Shown: positions 26,983 to 36,463 of the stretch, in pieces
Layout: every line of letters starts with the position of its first letter
Numbering within the stretch: the stretch's first letter is position 1
Assembly: GCF_008704205.1 (NCBI RefSeq)
Contig: NZ_VXLC01000013.1
Location: forward strand, 1-64,000
From: Nocardia colli
GTDB lineage: Bacteria; Actinomycetota; Actinomycetes; Mycobacteriales; Mycobacteriaceae
Direction: 5' to 3'
Length of the DNA stretch: 64,000 bases
The notes under the pieces: model-generated
Databases searched by the model: none
Told to the model about the DNA's origin: nothing
The model's input: the letters and a program-made list of their open reading frames with translations, nothing else
Program-made: the position numbers and the translations under genes

Positions 26983-28340
26983 CGCACCGACGGTAGCGCA
27001 AGCAGCAGATCGACCGCCTTGGCCGCGCTCTGTACTGCGCTTTCCATGGTCGCGGACCAGTCGGTGGCGGTCCAGTCGCCGGCCAGCACCAGCGTCGGCA
27101 CCGAGGTGCGCTGGCCGGGGCGCAGCGCGTGCGTGCCGACCACCTGCGAGAAGGTCGCCTTCGGCATCCGAACCACATGTCCCTGAAGCACTTTCGCGGA
27201 TTCGGCGGCGGGGTAGTAGCGGCGGAGCAGGTCGACCTGCTCGGCGACGATTTCCTCGTTGGTCTTGTGGATCTGGGCGTAGGCGCCGCTGGTGGTCAGG
27301 CAGTAGAGCCAGGCCTGGTCGGTCTTGCGGCCGGTCATGCGCTGCCGATCGAAGACCTCGTCGATCACGCCGGTGCCGCCGATCAGCGCCTCGAATTCGG
27401 CTGTGGTGCCGAGCGGGCGGTCCAGGTACAGGTTGGTGCTGACGATCGGGGTGTAGCCGAGTTTGTCTGCGGCAGCGTAGATTTCGGTATGCTCGGGTAG
27501 GTCGTCGAGCAGGCCGTTGACGTTGGAGTTGGGTACAGCGCACACCACCGCGTCCGCGGGGACGGTGGTGCCGTCGGCGAGCGCCACCCCGGTGACCCGG
27601 CCGTCGGCGATATTGATCCGTCGGGCTACTGCGCGGTGCTGCACCTTGACCCCGTGTCGCGCAAAGACTTTCAGTGCCCCGGTGATGTAGAGCGTGTCCA
27701 GGTCGGTGGTCGGATAGCCGATGGTGGCGGGCCGCCGGTGTTTGACACCGAGGCGGATGCCGGTGGCCATGACATCGGCGAGCACCTTCGCCGACTCCTG
27801 CTGCACCGGTTCGGCGGCGACCCCGAGCGCGAGCCAATCCCACAGTGCCTCACGGGCTTTCGCGGGCATGCCGACGCGGTTGAACCATTGCTCGGTGGTC
27901 AGGTCGGGCAGATCGGCGGGTTGGTGCAGGCATTGCCAGCCGAGCCGGAGGGTGGCGATGGCAGCGCGGACGCGTTCGATCGGGTTGGCGTCGGGGTGCG
28001 CGCCGGTGAGGGTGCGCAGTGCGCCGAGGCCTTTGGTGCTCATGGTGACGCTGCGGCCGTCGGGCCAGCGCAGCGTCGCATGGTGCGGGAAGGCGACGTA
28101 TTGCCGGGTGCCGATGCTGGTGAGGTAGCGGAACAGGTGGTCGTAGCCGCTGGCGATCACGTGCTGGCCGTTGTCCGGCGGGTCGTCGACCACGTCGACG
28201 TGCATGGCGTGTGTGCGCCCGCCGAGCCGGCCGCGACGTTCCAGGAGGGTGACCCGCTTGCCTGCTTCGGCCAGCCAGACCGCGGCCGCGAGGCCGGCCA
28301 ATCCGCCGCCGATGACCACATACTGCCGGGGATCGTCCAT
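26979..28340 (-). CDS. FAD-dependent amine-oxidase fold protein, HpnE-like
   Basis: A 453-residue flavoprotein. The FAD fold is YVVIGGGLAGLAAAVWLAEAG near residues 7-27 followed by TLLERRGRLGGRTHA; the C-terminal FAD contact is LVLAGDWTATDWSATMESAVQSA. The overall pattern, including the VDDPPDNGQHVIASGYDHLFRYL segment, fits hydroxysqualene dehydroxylase (HpnE) and close carotenoid-desaturase relatives. No squalene/hopene partner genes (hpnC, hpnD, shc) are in the window, so the substrate remains open. It is followed by its likely TetR regulator with overlapping codons. Confidence 0.82.
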   Translation of the reverse strand: MDDPRQYVVIGGGLAGLAAAVWLAEAGKRVTLLERRGRLGGRTHAMHVDVVDDPPDNGQHVIASGYDHLFRYLTSIGTRQYVAFPHHATLRWPDGRSVTMSTKGLGALRTLTGAHPDANPIERVRAAIATLRLGWQCLHQPADLPDLTTEQWFNRVGMPAKAREALWDWLALGVAAEPVQQESAKVLADVMATGIRLGVKHRRPATIGYPTTDLDTLYITGALKVFARHGVKVQHRAVARRINIADGRVTGVALADGTTVPADAVVCAVPNSNVNGLLDDLPEHTEIYAAADKLGYTPIVSTNLYLDRPLGTTAEFEALIGGTGVIDEVFDRQRMTGRKTDQAWLYCLTTSGAYAQIHKTNEEIVAEQVDLLRRYYPAAESAKVLQGHVVRMPKATFSQVVGTHALRPGQRTSVPTLVLAGDWTATDWSATMESAVQSAAKAVDLLLALPSVR

Positions 28341-28353
28341 GCCACGCTCCTCA

Positions 28354-28376
28354 CTAACTTACAGCTTGTAAGTTAG
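28354..28376. promoter_or_regulatory. TetR-type operator before the oxidoreductase operon
   Basis: Perfect 10-bp arms CTAACTTACA and TGTAAGTTAG with a three-base spacer GCT. It lies 13 bases before the start codon of the HpnE-like gene (minus strand) and has the size and symmetry of TetR operators. The TetR protein at the end of the same operon is the likely binder. Confidence 0.8.
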
Positions 28377-28394
28377 GTGGGAGGGGTCAGTTCG

Positions 28395-28577
28395 TCAAGG
28401 GCGCGGCGACTCCGTGGAGATCGCCGGGTGCGGTGCCTTCGGCGTTTGAGTGTGCGAATTCGGATGCAGCAGCAGGTAACTGAACAGCACGGTGGCCATG
28501 GTGGCCAGCGCCGCGAAGAAGAGGCGGTTGGCGATCGCGAGGAGCGGTCGTCTGCCCGATCTCGATACCGTCGTCAT
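28395..28577 (-). CDS. Small single-pass membrane protein
   Basis: A 60-residue protein with one membrane helix (about residues 16-36, IANRLFFAALATMATVLFSYLLL) and a short outer tail rich in Pro, His and Thr. The ATG is preceded by AGGAGCAGGCC, a good ribosome binding site, which supports it as real. No family recognised. Confidence 0.6.
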   Translation of the reverse strand: MTTVSRSGRRPLLAIANRLFFAALATMATVLFSYLLLHPNSHTQTPKAPHPAISTESPRP

Positions 28578-28803
28578 GGCCTGCTCCTGTGCTGTGTCGT
28601 GACTGCCACGGATGTAGTCGTGCCGAGCGCGCCGATCATTAGCAACTGAGTGGCAAATTACAGTGGTGGGCGGGTAATAGCCGGTGGGCACGCCGAGCGG
28701 TTGGTTCGGTTGCACAATTGATTCGGTGCGGCGAACCAAACGGCTTGGTCGCGTGACGGACTTTCTCGCGGGATTCGGCCGTCGGCGTGAAGTGGTCCGG
28801 TGT

Positions 28804-29586
28804 TCAGTTCCCGGGAGCCGGTTGACACCTGGGGCAGAAGTAGATGCCGCGCTCGCGGTAGGCGATCCGGTCCGAGGCGGGCGCGGGTTCACCGAACAGC
28901 TGTCGCACGATGGTCGTGCCGCAGCGCTGGCACGGGCGGCGGGCGCGGCCGTAGATCAGTTCGCGCCGCGGTGGTTTCCGGACCGATTCGGTCAGCACCC
29001 GGTGGGCCTCGTTCACCAGCGCGAGCAGATCGGGCACCTGGCCGACCGGGGTGGCCGGGTGGATGCGGCGTAGGAAGCAGATCTCGCTGCGAAACACGTT
29101 GCCGACGCCGGCCAGGTTCCGTTGATCCAGCAGCGCTCCGCCGATTGACTGCTCCGGGTATTGCTCGAGTCGCCGAACCGCCTCGGCCACATCCCACTCC
29201 GGGCCGAGCAGGTCGGGTCCGAGGTGATCGATGACGGTGTGCTCGTCCGCGAGGCGCAGGACCTCCACCTTGCCGAGCGAGAACCCCACGGCCTCCACCT
29301 CGTCCGTGCGCAGCACCACCCGGGCGGTCACCCGCGGCTTGGTCCAGCGCTGGCCGCAGTGGAAGATCCGCCAGGTGCCCTCCATTTTCAGGTGGGTGTG
29401 GATGGTCACGGTCGGCGTCCGGATGAACAGATGCTTGCCGTAGCTGCCGACGCTCTCCACGACCTGATCGCGCAGGTCGACGGTCGCGTAGCGCGGCACG
29501 CGGAAGTCGCTGGCGGTCAACGTCTTACCTTCGAGCGCCGCGCGGAGTCGCGCGGCGGCCAGGTAGACGGTGTCACCCTCAGGCAT
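28804..29586 (-). CDS. nei: Endonuclease VIII / Fpg-family DNA glycosylase
   Basis: Removes oxidised pyrimidines from DNA and cuts the abasic site. The 260-residue protein begins MPEGDTV with the catalytic Pro and Glu at positions 2 and 3. The H2TH region is seen in GGALLDQRNLAGVGNVFRSE, the beta-elimination Lys is in GSYGKHLFI, and the C-terminal zinc finger is complete (CQRCGT ... YFCPRCQ). It lies beside lhr on the same strand as in M. tuberculosis (Rv3297-Rv3296), consistent with a DNA repair group. Confidence 0.95.
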   Translation of the reverse strand: MPEGDTVYLAAARLRAALEGKTLTASDFRVPRYATVDLRDQVVESVGSYGKHLFIRTPTVTIHTHLKMEGTWRIFHCGQRWTKPRVTARVVLRTDEVEAVGFSLGKVEVLRLADEHTVIDHLGPDLLGPEWDVAEAVRRLEQYPEQSIGGALLDQRNLAGVGNVFRSEICFLRRIHPATPVGQVPDLLALVNEAHRVLTESVRKPPRRELIYGRARRPCQRCGTTIVRQLFGEPAPASDRIAYRERGIYFCPRCQPAPGN

Positions 29587-29619
29587 GGTGCATCCCGGGG
29601 CTCATCGGACGGGAGCGGT

Positions 29620-32600
29620 TCATGGGCGGCTCCGCAGGCGCAGGCCGCGAGGCGTCGCGGAGAAGCCCGCTTCGGTCAGGAAGCCCGCGAAGGTGTTGCC
29701 GTGCACGGTTTCTCCGTCCACGCGGTCGATGACGAGGGAGTCGACGCGGCGGTGGTGCACCAGATCGGCCAGGGCGCGGGCGGCGGATTGACGGGCGTCG
29801 GGGTCCTCGGTGAACGTCAGCAGGGTCTTGCCGCCGCGTTCGAGGTAGAGCACCAGCTCGCCGTCGACGAGGACGACCAGCGCACCGGCCTTTCGGCCGG
29901 GTCGATGTCCGCCGTCGCCATCGCCTTTCGGCCAGGTCAGGCCGGCGCCATAGGGATTGGCCGGATCGCACGCCGCCAACGCGAGCGCCTTCCCGGTCTG
30001 TGGCCTGGTATCGCCGGGACGGCTGCGCTCGGCATCGAAGGACCGCAGGCGATCCACCACATCGGTGGTGGAGAACTGGGCGCCGCCGAGTGAATCGATG
30101 AAATACCCACGGCGGCAACGGCCGCGATCCTCGAACTCGGTGAGCACGCGATACATCAGCGCGAAGCCGCCGGGCACGCCCTCGTTCTGCACCGACCCGC
30201 GGGTCAGCACGCCGTATCGCTCCAGCAGCATGTCCGCCGTCGCGTGCGCCCGGACGGTGTTGTCCGCCACCCGCTCCGGCAGCAGCGACCAGCGCCCCGC
30301 CACCGCGGGCGGGCCGGATCGGCTCGGCATGCTCGGGCGCGGCAGATAGGCCCGGCCACGCGGCGCACGCCGCGGCGTCCGATGGGCGGTGGTGGTTCGT
30401 GCGGTGCCCGACAGCATGGCGCGCACCGGCGCGAACGTGTCGCCGGAAACCATTCCGGCCCAGACCAATTCCCACAGCGCCGCCGCCACCTGGGTGTCGT
30501 CGAGCAAGCCGGTCGCATCGGAGAGCTGCCGGAAGAAGTACGCGCCACCGCCGTGTGGCACCGGTATCGGGGTTTCCGCGGCGGCCGGGAGGGCGAGGGA
30601 GGCGCCGAGCGCGGTGAGCAGGTTCAGCTGCACCTCGGACAATTCGATGTCGTCGGGCGGCGCCAGGGTGAACGGAGCCTGATCGGTCAGATGGAGCGCG
30701 ACCCAGCCGTCCTTGGTGGTGATCGATCCGTGGCCGGACCAGAGGACCTCCCCGGTGGCCATCAGCTCGTCCAGCATGGCGGGGGAGTAGTCGCGAACCC
30801 GGGCGGGCAGGATCAGCGACTCCCAGGCCGAAGCCGGAATCGGCACGCCCGCAAGTTGTTCCACGACGGTGGCGACACCGTCGACGCCGCGCAGTTCGCC
30901 GCTGCCGATGTGCTGCCAGGACGGCAGGAACCGGCCGAAGGTGGCCGTCGAGACCGGCTCGACCTCGTGCCGCGCGGCGGCGAGCGAGCGGCGGCGCAAC
31001 CGGCGCAGCACCTGCGCGTCACACCATTCCGAGCCCACCGCGCCGGGCGTGAATTCGCCCTCCACGATGCGCTTTTCGGTGATCAGGCGGTGCAGTGCGG
31101 TGGCGACCACGGCGGTGCCCAGTCCGAAGCGGGCGGCCACCGCCTCGGTATCGAACGGTCCGTGCGTGCGGGCGAACCGGCCGACCAGATCACCGAGCGG
31201 ATCGGCGACGGGTTCGATGAAGGCCGCCGGAGTGCCGATCGGCAGCGGGACGCCGAGCGCGTCGCGCAGCCGGGACGCGTCCTCCACAGCCACCCACCAG
31301 CTCTGGCCGGCGAACGTAACCTCTAGGGCGCGGCGCGATTTCACCAGCTCGGCACACCACTGCGTCGGATCGTCGACGCAACGTTCGGCCGCCTCCGCCG
31401 CGGTCAGCGGCCCGAGCAATCGCAGCAGATCGGCCAGGCCTTCGGCATCGCGAGCGTGGCGTTCCGGGGTGAGCCGCTGAAGCTCCAGCTCGGTCTGCTC
31501 GATGACCGAACCGTCCAGCAGCTCACGCAGTTCCACCCGCCCGAGCAGCTCGGCGAGCAACCCCGAGTCGAGCGACAGCGCGGCCGCACGGCGCTCGGCC
31601 AGCGGGCTGTCCCCGTCGTACATGAACTGCCCGATGTAGTCGAACAGCAGGGAATTGGCGAACGGCGACGGCGTCGCGGTCTCCACCTCGACGAGGCGCA
31701 GCTGGCGGCGCGCCACCCGGCCGAGCAGGTCGCGCAGCGACGGCAGATCGTAGACGTCGCGCAGGCATTCGCGCACCGTCTCCAGCAGGATCGGGAAGTC
31801 GGGGAACTTCCGCGCCACGTCGAGCAGCTGCGCGGAGCGTTGCCGCTGCTGCCACAGCGGGGCGCGCTTGCCGGGATCGCGCCGCGGCAGCAGCAGTGCG
31901 CGCGCGGCGCACTCGCGGAAGCGGGACGCGAACAGTGAGGAGCCGCCGACCTGTTCGGTGACGATGTCGTCGATCTCGTCGGGTTCGAAGACGAACAGCT
32001 CGGCGCCGGGCGGGTCGTCGGTGGTGTCCGGCAGCCGCACCACGATGCCGTCGTCGGAGGCGTTCGGCGCGGCGTCGACGCCGAACCGTTCGCGCAGCCG
32101 CGCGCCGATGGCCAGCGCCCACGGCGCGTGCACGGGCAGCCCGTATGGCGAGTGCAGCACCAAGCGCCAGTCGCCGAGTTCGTCCCGGAAGCGCTCCACC
32201 ACCAGCGTTTTGTCGGTGGGCAGATGTCCGGTGGCGGTTCGTTGCTCGTCCAGCAGGCTGCCGAGGTTCGCGGTGGCGAACGCGTCCAAACCGGCCGCCG
32301 AGGTGAGCTTTTCCAGATTCTCCGGGTGCTGGCCGACCTTCCGCACGAATTCGCCGAGCGCGCCACCGAGCTCGGCGGGCCGGCCCAGTCCGTCGCCGTG
32401 CCAGAACGGCAGCCGGCCCGGCTGCCCGAACGCGGGCGTCACCAGCACCCGGTCGAAGGTGATCTCCTCGATCCGCCAGCTGGTCGCGCCGAGCGCGAAC
32501 ACGTCGCCGACCCGCGACTCGTAGACCATCTCCTCGTCGAGTTCGCCGACCCGGGAAGCCTTTTCGCCGACCATGTAGACCGCGAACAAACCACGGTCCG

Positions 32601-34161
32601 GGATCGCGCCGCCCGAGGTCACCGCGAGTCGCTGCGCGCCGGGCCGCCCGGTGAGCGTGCCCGCGTCCCGGTCCCACACCAATCGCGGTCGCAGCTCGGC
32701 GAACTCGTCCGACGGATACCGGCCGGCCAGCAGATCCAGCACCGACTCGTACGCCGAACGCGGCAGCGCCGCATAGCTTCCGGTGCCGCGCACGATGTCG
32801 AACCAGGCGTCCACGTCGATCGGCTCGAGCGCGCACGCCGCCACGGTCTGCTGCGCCAGCACATCCAGCGGATGCGCCGGAATCTGGATCGCCTCGATCT
32901 GCCCGGATGTCATCCGCTGCGCGGCCACCGCACAGTGGATGACATCGGTGCGATGCTTCGGAAACAGCACACCGCGCGAGATCTCGCCGACCTGATGCCC
33001 GGCCCGCCCGACCCGCTGCAACCCGCTCGCCACCGACGGCGGCGCCTCGACCTGGACCACGAGATCGACCGCGCCCATATCGATCCCGAGCTCGAGGCTG
33101 CTGGTCGCCACCACGCAGCGCAACCGCCCGCTCTTCAGGTCGTCCTCGATGTAGGCGCGCTGTTCCTTGCTCACCGATCCGTGGTGCGCCCTGGCCAGCA
33201 GCGGGCTGGCACCGTGGATCACTTCGGTCGCCGCACCGAGCTGGGCCGGCGGCTTGTGTTCGGTCTCCACCGCTTCGCCGAGCCGGGCCGCGTAGGTCTC
33301 GTTGAGCCGCGCGGTGAGCCGTTCGGCCAGCCTGCGCGAGTTGGCGAACACGATCGAGGACCGGTGCTCCAGCACCAGATCCACGATGGCCTCGTCCACG
33401 TGCGGCCAGATCGAGCCGGGCTGATCGGAGTCGCCGGGTTCGGTCATGTCCGCCACCGGCACCCGGACGGACAGGTCGAAGGTCTTCGGCGCGGGCGGCG
33501 CGACGATGGTGATCGGCGCGTTGCCGACCAGGAACCGGCCGACCTCGTCCGGCGGCCGCACGGTGGCCGACAGACCGATCCGTTGCGCGGGTCGCTCCGT
33601 GAGCAGATCCAGCCGAGCCAACGACAGCGCCAGATGTGAGCCGCGTTTCGATCCGGCGATCGCGTGCACCTCGTCCACGATCACGGTGCCCACGTTCCGC
33701 AGCGTCTCCTTGGCCGCGGAGGTGAGCATGAGGAACAGCGATTCGGGCGTGGTGATCAGAATGTCCGGCGGCGTGCGCTGCATCGTCCGGCGCTCGGACG
33801 CGCTGGTATCCCCGGACCGCACCCCGACGGTGATCTCCGGCGGATCCAGCCCGAGCCGCTTGGCCGTCTGCGTCACACCCACCAGCGGGGCCCGCAGATT
33901 GCGCTCCACGTCCACCGCGAGCGCCTTGAGCGGCGAGACGTACAACACCGCGGTCCCGGCCCGCTCCGGCGATTTCTGCCGGGTGGCCAGCTGATCGATC
34001 GCCCACAGGAACGCCGACAACGTCTTGCCGGACCCGGTCGGCGCGATCACCAGCGTGTGCTCGCCCGCCGCGATCGCCGCCCACGCACCCAGCTGAGCGG
34101 ACGTCGGCGCCGGGAAGGCGCCGTCGAACCACTCCTGGGTAGCGGGGGAGAACTGAGCCAT
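29620..34161 (-). CDS. lhr: Lhr-type ATP-dependent helicase
   Basis: A large superfamily 2 helicase of about 1513 residues, normal for bacterial Lhr. Motifs: Walker A APTGSGKT near residues 40-47, GTAVLYVSPLKALAVD (Ia), VDEVHAI (DEVH box), GLSATVRPPDEV (III), then ATSSLELGIDMGAVDLVVQ and GLQRVGRAGHQVG (V and VI). The winged-helix and Lhr-specific C-terminal half (about 880-1513) is complete. It unwinds DNA or RNA:DNA hybrids in repair. The start may be the ATG at 34161 or a GTG five codons earlier (34176). It is followed closely by nei. Confidence 0.96.
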   Translation of the reverse strand: MAQFSPATQEWFDGAFPAPTSAQLGAWAAIAAGEHTLVIAPTGSGKTLSAFLWAIDQLATRQKSPERAGTAVLYVSPLKALAVDVERNLRAPLVGVTQTAKRLGLDPPEITVGVRSGDTSASERRTMQRTPPDILITTPESLFLMLTSAAKETLRNVGTVIVDEVHAIAGSKRGSHLALSLARLDLLTERPAQRIGLSATVRPPDEVGRFLVGNAPITIVAPPAPKTFDLSVRVPVADMTEPGDSDQPGSIWPHVDEAIVDLVLEHRSSIVFANSRRLAERLTARLNETYAARLGEAVETEHKPPAQLGAATEVIHGASPLLARAHHGSVSKEQRAYIEDDLKSGRLRCVVATSSLELGIDMGAVDLVVQVEAPPSVASGLQRVGRAGHQVGEISRGVLFPKHRTDVIHCAVAAQRMTSGQIEAIQIPAHPLDVLAQQTVAACALEPIDVDAWFDIVRGTGSYAALPRSAYESVLDLLAGRYPSDEFAELRPRLVWDRDAGTLTGRPGAQRLAVTSGGAIPDRGLFAVYMVGEKASRVGELDEEMVYESRVGDVFALGATSWRIEEITFDRVLVTPAFGQPGRLPFWHGDGLGRPAELGGALGEFVRKVGQHPENLEKLTSAAGLDAFATANLGSLLDEQRTATGHLPTDKTLVVERFRDELGDWRLVLHSPYGLPVHAPWALAIGARLRERFGVDAAPNASDDGIVVRLPDTTDDPPGAELFVFEPDEIDDIVTEQVGGSSLFASRFRECAARALLLPRRDPGKRAPLWQQRQRSAQLLDVARKFPDFPILLETVRECLRDVYDLPSLRDLLGRVARRQLRLVEVETATPSPFANSLLFDYIGQFMYDGDSPLAERRAAALSLDSGLLAELLGRVELRELLDGSVIEQTELELQRLTPERHARDAEGLADLLRLLGPLTAAEAAERCVDDPTQWCAELVKSRRALEVTFAGQSWWVAVEDASRLRDALGVPLPIGTPAAFIEPVADPLGDLVGRFARTHGPFDTEAVAARFGLGTAVVATALHRLITEKRIVEGEFTPGAVGSEWCDAQVLRRLRRRSLAAARHEVEPVSTATFGRFLPSWQHIGSGELRGVDGVATVVEQLAGVPIPASAWESLILPARVRDYSPAMLDELMATGEVLWSGHGSITTKDGWVALHLTDQAPFTLAPPDDIELSEVQLNLLTALGASLALPAAAETPIPVPHGGGAYFFRQLSDATGLLDDTQVAAALWELVWAGMVSGDTFAPVRAMLSGTARTTTAHRTPRRAPRGRAYLPRPSMPSRSGPPAVAGRWSLLPERVADNTVRAHATADMLLERYGVLTRGSVQNEGVPGGFALMYRVLTEFEDRGRCRRGYFIDSLGGAQFSTTDVVDRLRSFDAERSRPGDTRPQTGKALALAACDPANPYGAGLTWPKGDGDGGHRPGRKAGALVVLVDGELVLYLERGGKTLLTFTEDPDARQSAARALADLVHHRRVDSLVIDRVDGETVHGNTFAGFLTEAGFSATPRGLRLRSRP

Positions 34162-34285
34162 GGCATCAGTGTGCACCGAGGCACCGACAACCTGATCAGC
34201 GTTGCAGGCAACCGGTGCACCTCAATCTGGCCTGAATTCCCAGAGAGGTGGAACAGGCTTATGCGCATAGTCGTACGCTTCGTGC

Positions 34286-34831
34286 GTGCAAAAGGTGCTC
34301 AGACTCGACCTGGTCAGCCATGGCATGACCGAGGCGATGCGGAAGGCACGTTTTCCAGTCGACGAATCGCTGACCGAAGCCGGCCGCCGGGCCATTTCCG
34401 GATGTACGCCGCTCGCCGCGCCCCGGGTGCTCACCGGACCCGAGCGCCGGACCGTCGAGACGGCGGCGCTGCTGGGCCTGCCCGGCGACGAGGACACCCG
34501 ACTACGCGACCTCGACGCGGGCGCGTGGCGGGGCGGGGCACTGATGTCGGTGCCGCAGGACGAGCTCTACGCGTGGCTCACCGACCCGATGTTCCGCGGC
34601 CACGGCGGCGAATCCGTGGTGGACGTGATCGAACGGACCAGGTATTGGATGGCCGAGATCGCGTCGGAGGGAAAGTCGACCATCGCGGTCACCCATCCCG
34701 CCGTCATCCGCGCGGCCCTGCTGGTGACCCTGGACGCGCCGCCGAAATCGTTCTGGCGGATCGACATTCCGCCGGGCAGCGTCACCCGCCTGCACTACCG
34801 CGGCGAATGGACCCTGCATTTCACGGCGTGA
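34286..34831 (+). CDS. Histidine phosphatase superfamily protein
   Basis: A 181-residue phosphoglycerate-mutase-like protein. The usual RHG catalytic box is changed: LDLVSHGMTEAM has SHG, so the first Arg is replaced by Ser while the catalytic His stays. The second Arg is in LTGPERRTVETAALLG and the second His in IAVTHPAVIRAA. The Ser may lower or alter activity. It starts at GTG and overlaps the end of the oppositely oriented TetR gene by 11 bases. Substrate unknown. Confidence 0.82.
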   Translation: MQKVLRLDLVSHGMTEAMRKARFPVDESLTEAGRRAISGCTPLAAPRVLTGPERRTVETAALLGLPGDEDTRLRDLDAGAWRGGALMSVPQDELYAWLTDPMFRGHGGESVVDVIERTRYWMAEIASEGKSTIAVTHPAVIRAALLVTLDAPPKSFWRIDIPPGSVTRLHYRGEWTLHFTA

Positions 34832-35447
34832 CCGTGCCTTTCGTGGCGAGCGGTCCGGCGCCGAGGGTGACCAGCAAGCGGACCGCGTCGGTGATCAGCC
34901 GGGCCGGGATGGACGGGTCGATGGCGCGCTGCATGCCGAGGCCGATGCCCATGCTGAGGATGCCCGTCGCGGCATCCTCGGGCGCCACCGGCAGCTCGAT
35001 GCCGATCGTGTCGGCCAGCGTCTGCACCTGCGCGGCCACCGCGCCGCGCACCACGCTCAGGCTCGACACCAGTGCCGCCTGCAACGCCGGATCGTCGCGG
35101 GAGACGGTCGCGAACTCGAATTCGAGCATGGTCCAGCCGACGTCGCCGACGGTCCGCTCGGCCCACTCCTGAAATCGCTCCAGCTGTTCTTCGAAGCTGT
35201 CGCCCGCCGCCAGCAGGTCGGTCACCTCGCCGAACTTGGTCGCGTGGATCAGCTCGATCACCTCGAGGCCGAGCTCCTTCTTGGTGCGGAAGTTCGAGTA
35301 CACGGCGCCCTTGGAGTAGCCGGCCTCCTCGGCCACCCGCTCCAGGCTGGTGCTCGCGTAGCCGTCGGCCAGGAACAGGTCGCGTGCCGTGGCGATCAGG
35401 TCAGCGCGGGTGCGGGCCTGGCTCTCGGACCGGGTCAGTCGTGCCAT
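34821..35447 (-). CDS. TetR-family transcriptional regulator
   Basis: A 208-residue regulator with a helix-turn-helix near residues 15-60 (RADLIATARDLFLADGYASTSLERVAEEAGYSKGAVYSNF). The C-terminal ligand-binding part is variable. It is divergent from the patatin/SDR operon, and the 13-base palindrome ATACCA-C-TGGTAT lies between them, so it probably represses both directions. Confidence 0.9.
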   Translation of the reverse strand: MARLTRSESQARTRADLIATARDLFLADGYASTSLERVAEEAGYSKGAVYSNFRTKKELGLEVIELIHATKFGEVTDLLAAGDSFEEQLERFQEWAERTVGDVGWTMLEFEFATVSRDDPALQAALVSSLSVVRGAVAAQVQTLADTIGIELPVAPEDAATGILSMGIGLGMQRAIDPSIPARLITDAVRLLVTLGAGPLATKGTVTP

Positions 35448-35477
35448 GCCGTGATTCTACGTACCGTCAGATTTGGG

Positions 35478-35490
35478 ATACCACTGGTAT
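35478..35490. promoter_or_regulatory. Operator-like palindrome between tetR and patatin genes
   Basis: ATACCA-C-TGGTAT, perfect 6-bp arms around one base, 30 bases before the TetR start and 25 bases before the patatin start. It fits a TetR-type operator that controls both promoters. Confidence 0.7.
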
Positions 35491-35515
35491 TTGAATTCTG
35501 TTAGTGTTTGGAACC

Positions 35516-36463
35516 ATGGGTAACAACAACGGGACGCAGCGACGCGGCCTGGCCATCGGTTGCGGTGGCACGCTCGGCGCCGCGTGGATCGTCGCGGCGC
35601 TGGCCGCGGTCCGCGACGCGCTCGACTGGGATCCCCGCGAGGCCGACGTGCTGATCGGGACGTCGGCGGGCGCGGAGCACGTGACCATGCTCGGCAGCGG
35701 CGTCTCGGTGGACGAGCTGATCGCCATGCAGGACGGCACGTCCACGAATCCGATCCTGTCGGCGCACATGCGGTCCGGACCCGGACGCTTCCCGCCGATC
35801 CCGCGTCCACGGCTCGGCTCGGTGCGGCTTCCGTTGCGCCGCACCGGCTCCGGGCAGGCGCTGCTCACCGCGGGCAGCGGGCTGCTGCCGGTCGGCAGCG
35901 GGGACGCGGGCTGGCTGGAGCAGCTGGCCGAGCGGCTCAACCCCGGACGCCCCTGGGTTTCGCATCCGGCTACCTGGCTGGTCGGCATGGATTACGCGAC
36001 GGGAGAACGGATTCCGTTCGGATCACCCGACGCGCCGACCGCGCCGCTCGGCGCCGCCTTGCGCGCGTCCTGGGCAGTACCCGGCTGGTTTCCGCCGGTA
36101 CCCATCGCCGGCCGCCGCTTCATCGACGGCGGCGCCGGCTCGACCGCCTCGGTGGACCTGCTGATTCCGGAAAAGCTGGACGAGGTCGTGGTGCTCGCGC
36201 CGATGGCCTCCACCGGCAAGCTCCCCGCCACCAGCGCGGGTCACTTCCTCGAACGGCAGATGCGAAACCGCATGAGCGCCAAGCTCGATGCCGAGATCGC
36301 CCAGTTGCGCGCGACCGGAACCAAGGTCCTGCGCCTCGACGCCACCGCAGAGGACCTCGCGGTGATGGGCCCGAACTTCATGGACGGCCGCCGCCGCCTC
36401 GACACCTTCCAGCACAGTCTGCGCAGCACTCGCCGTGCGCTCGAACAAGGAGCCTTCGCATGA
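35516..36463 (+). CDS. Patatin-like phospholipase
   Basis: A 315-residue protein of the patatin fold. The oxyanion loop is GCGGTLGAAW near residues 15-24, the nucleophile elbow is IGTSAGAEH (Ser in GxSxG) and the catalytic Asp is in FIDGGAGS. It probably hydrolyses lipid esters. There is no signal peptide, so it acts in the cytoplasm or at the inner membrane face. The ATG at 35516 is used. Its stop overlaps the start of the SDR gene, so they form an operon under the divergent TetR. Confidence 0.88.
   Translation: MGNNNGTQRRGLAIGCGGTLGAAWIVAALAAVRDALDWDPREADVLIGTSAGAEHVTMLGSGVSVDELIAMQDGTSTNPILSAHMRSGPGRFPPIPRPRLGSVRLPLRRTGSGQALLTAGSGLLPVGSGDAGWLEQLAERLNPGRPWVSHPATWLVGMDYATGERIPFGSPDAPTAPLGAALRASWAVPGWFPPVPIAGRRFIDGGAGSTASVDLLIPEKLDEVVVLAPMASTGKLPATSAGHFLERQMRNRMSAKLDAEIAQLRATGTKVLRLDATAEDLAVMGPNFMDGRRRLDTFQHSLRSTRRALEQGAFA

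Noticed and set aside
31523..34132. Minus-strand open frame of 869 codons inside lhr
   Set aside because: Same strand but other frame as the Lhr helicase, Arg/Ala/Gly-rich; only the Lhr frame has helicase motifs.
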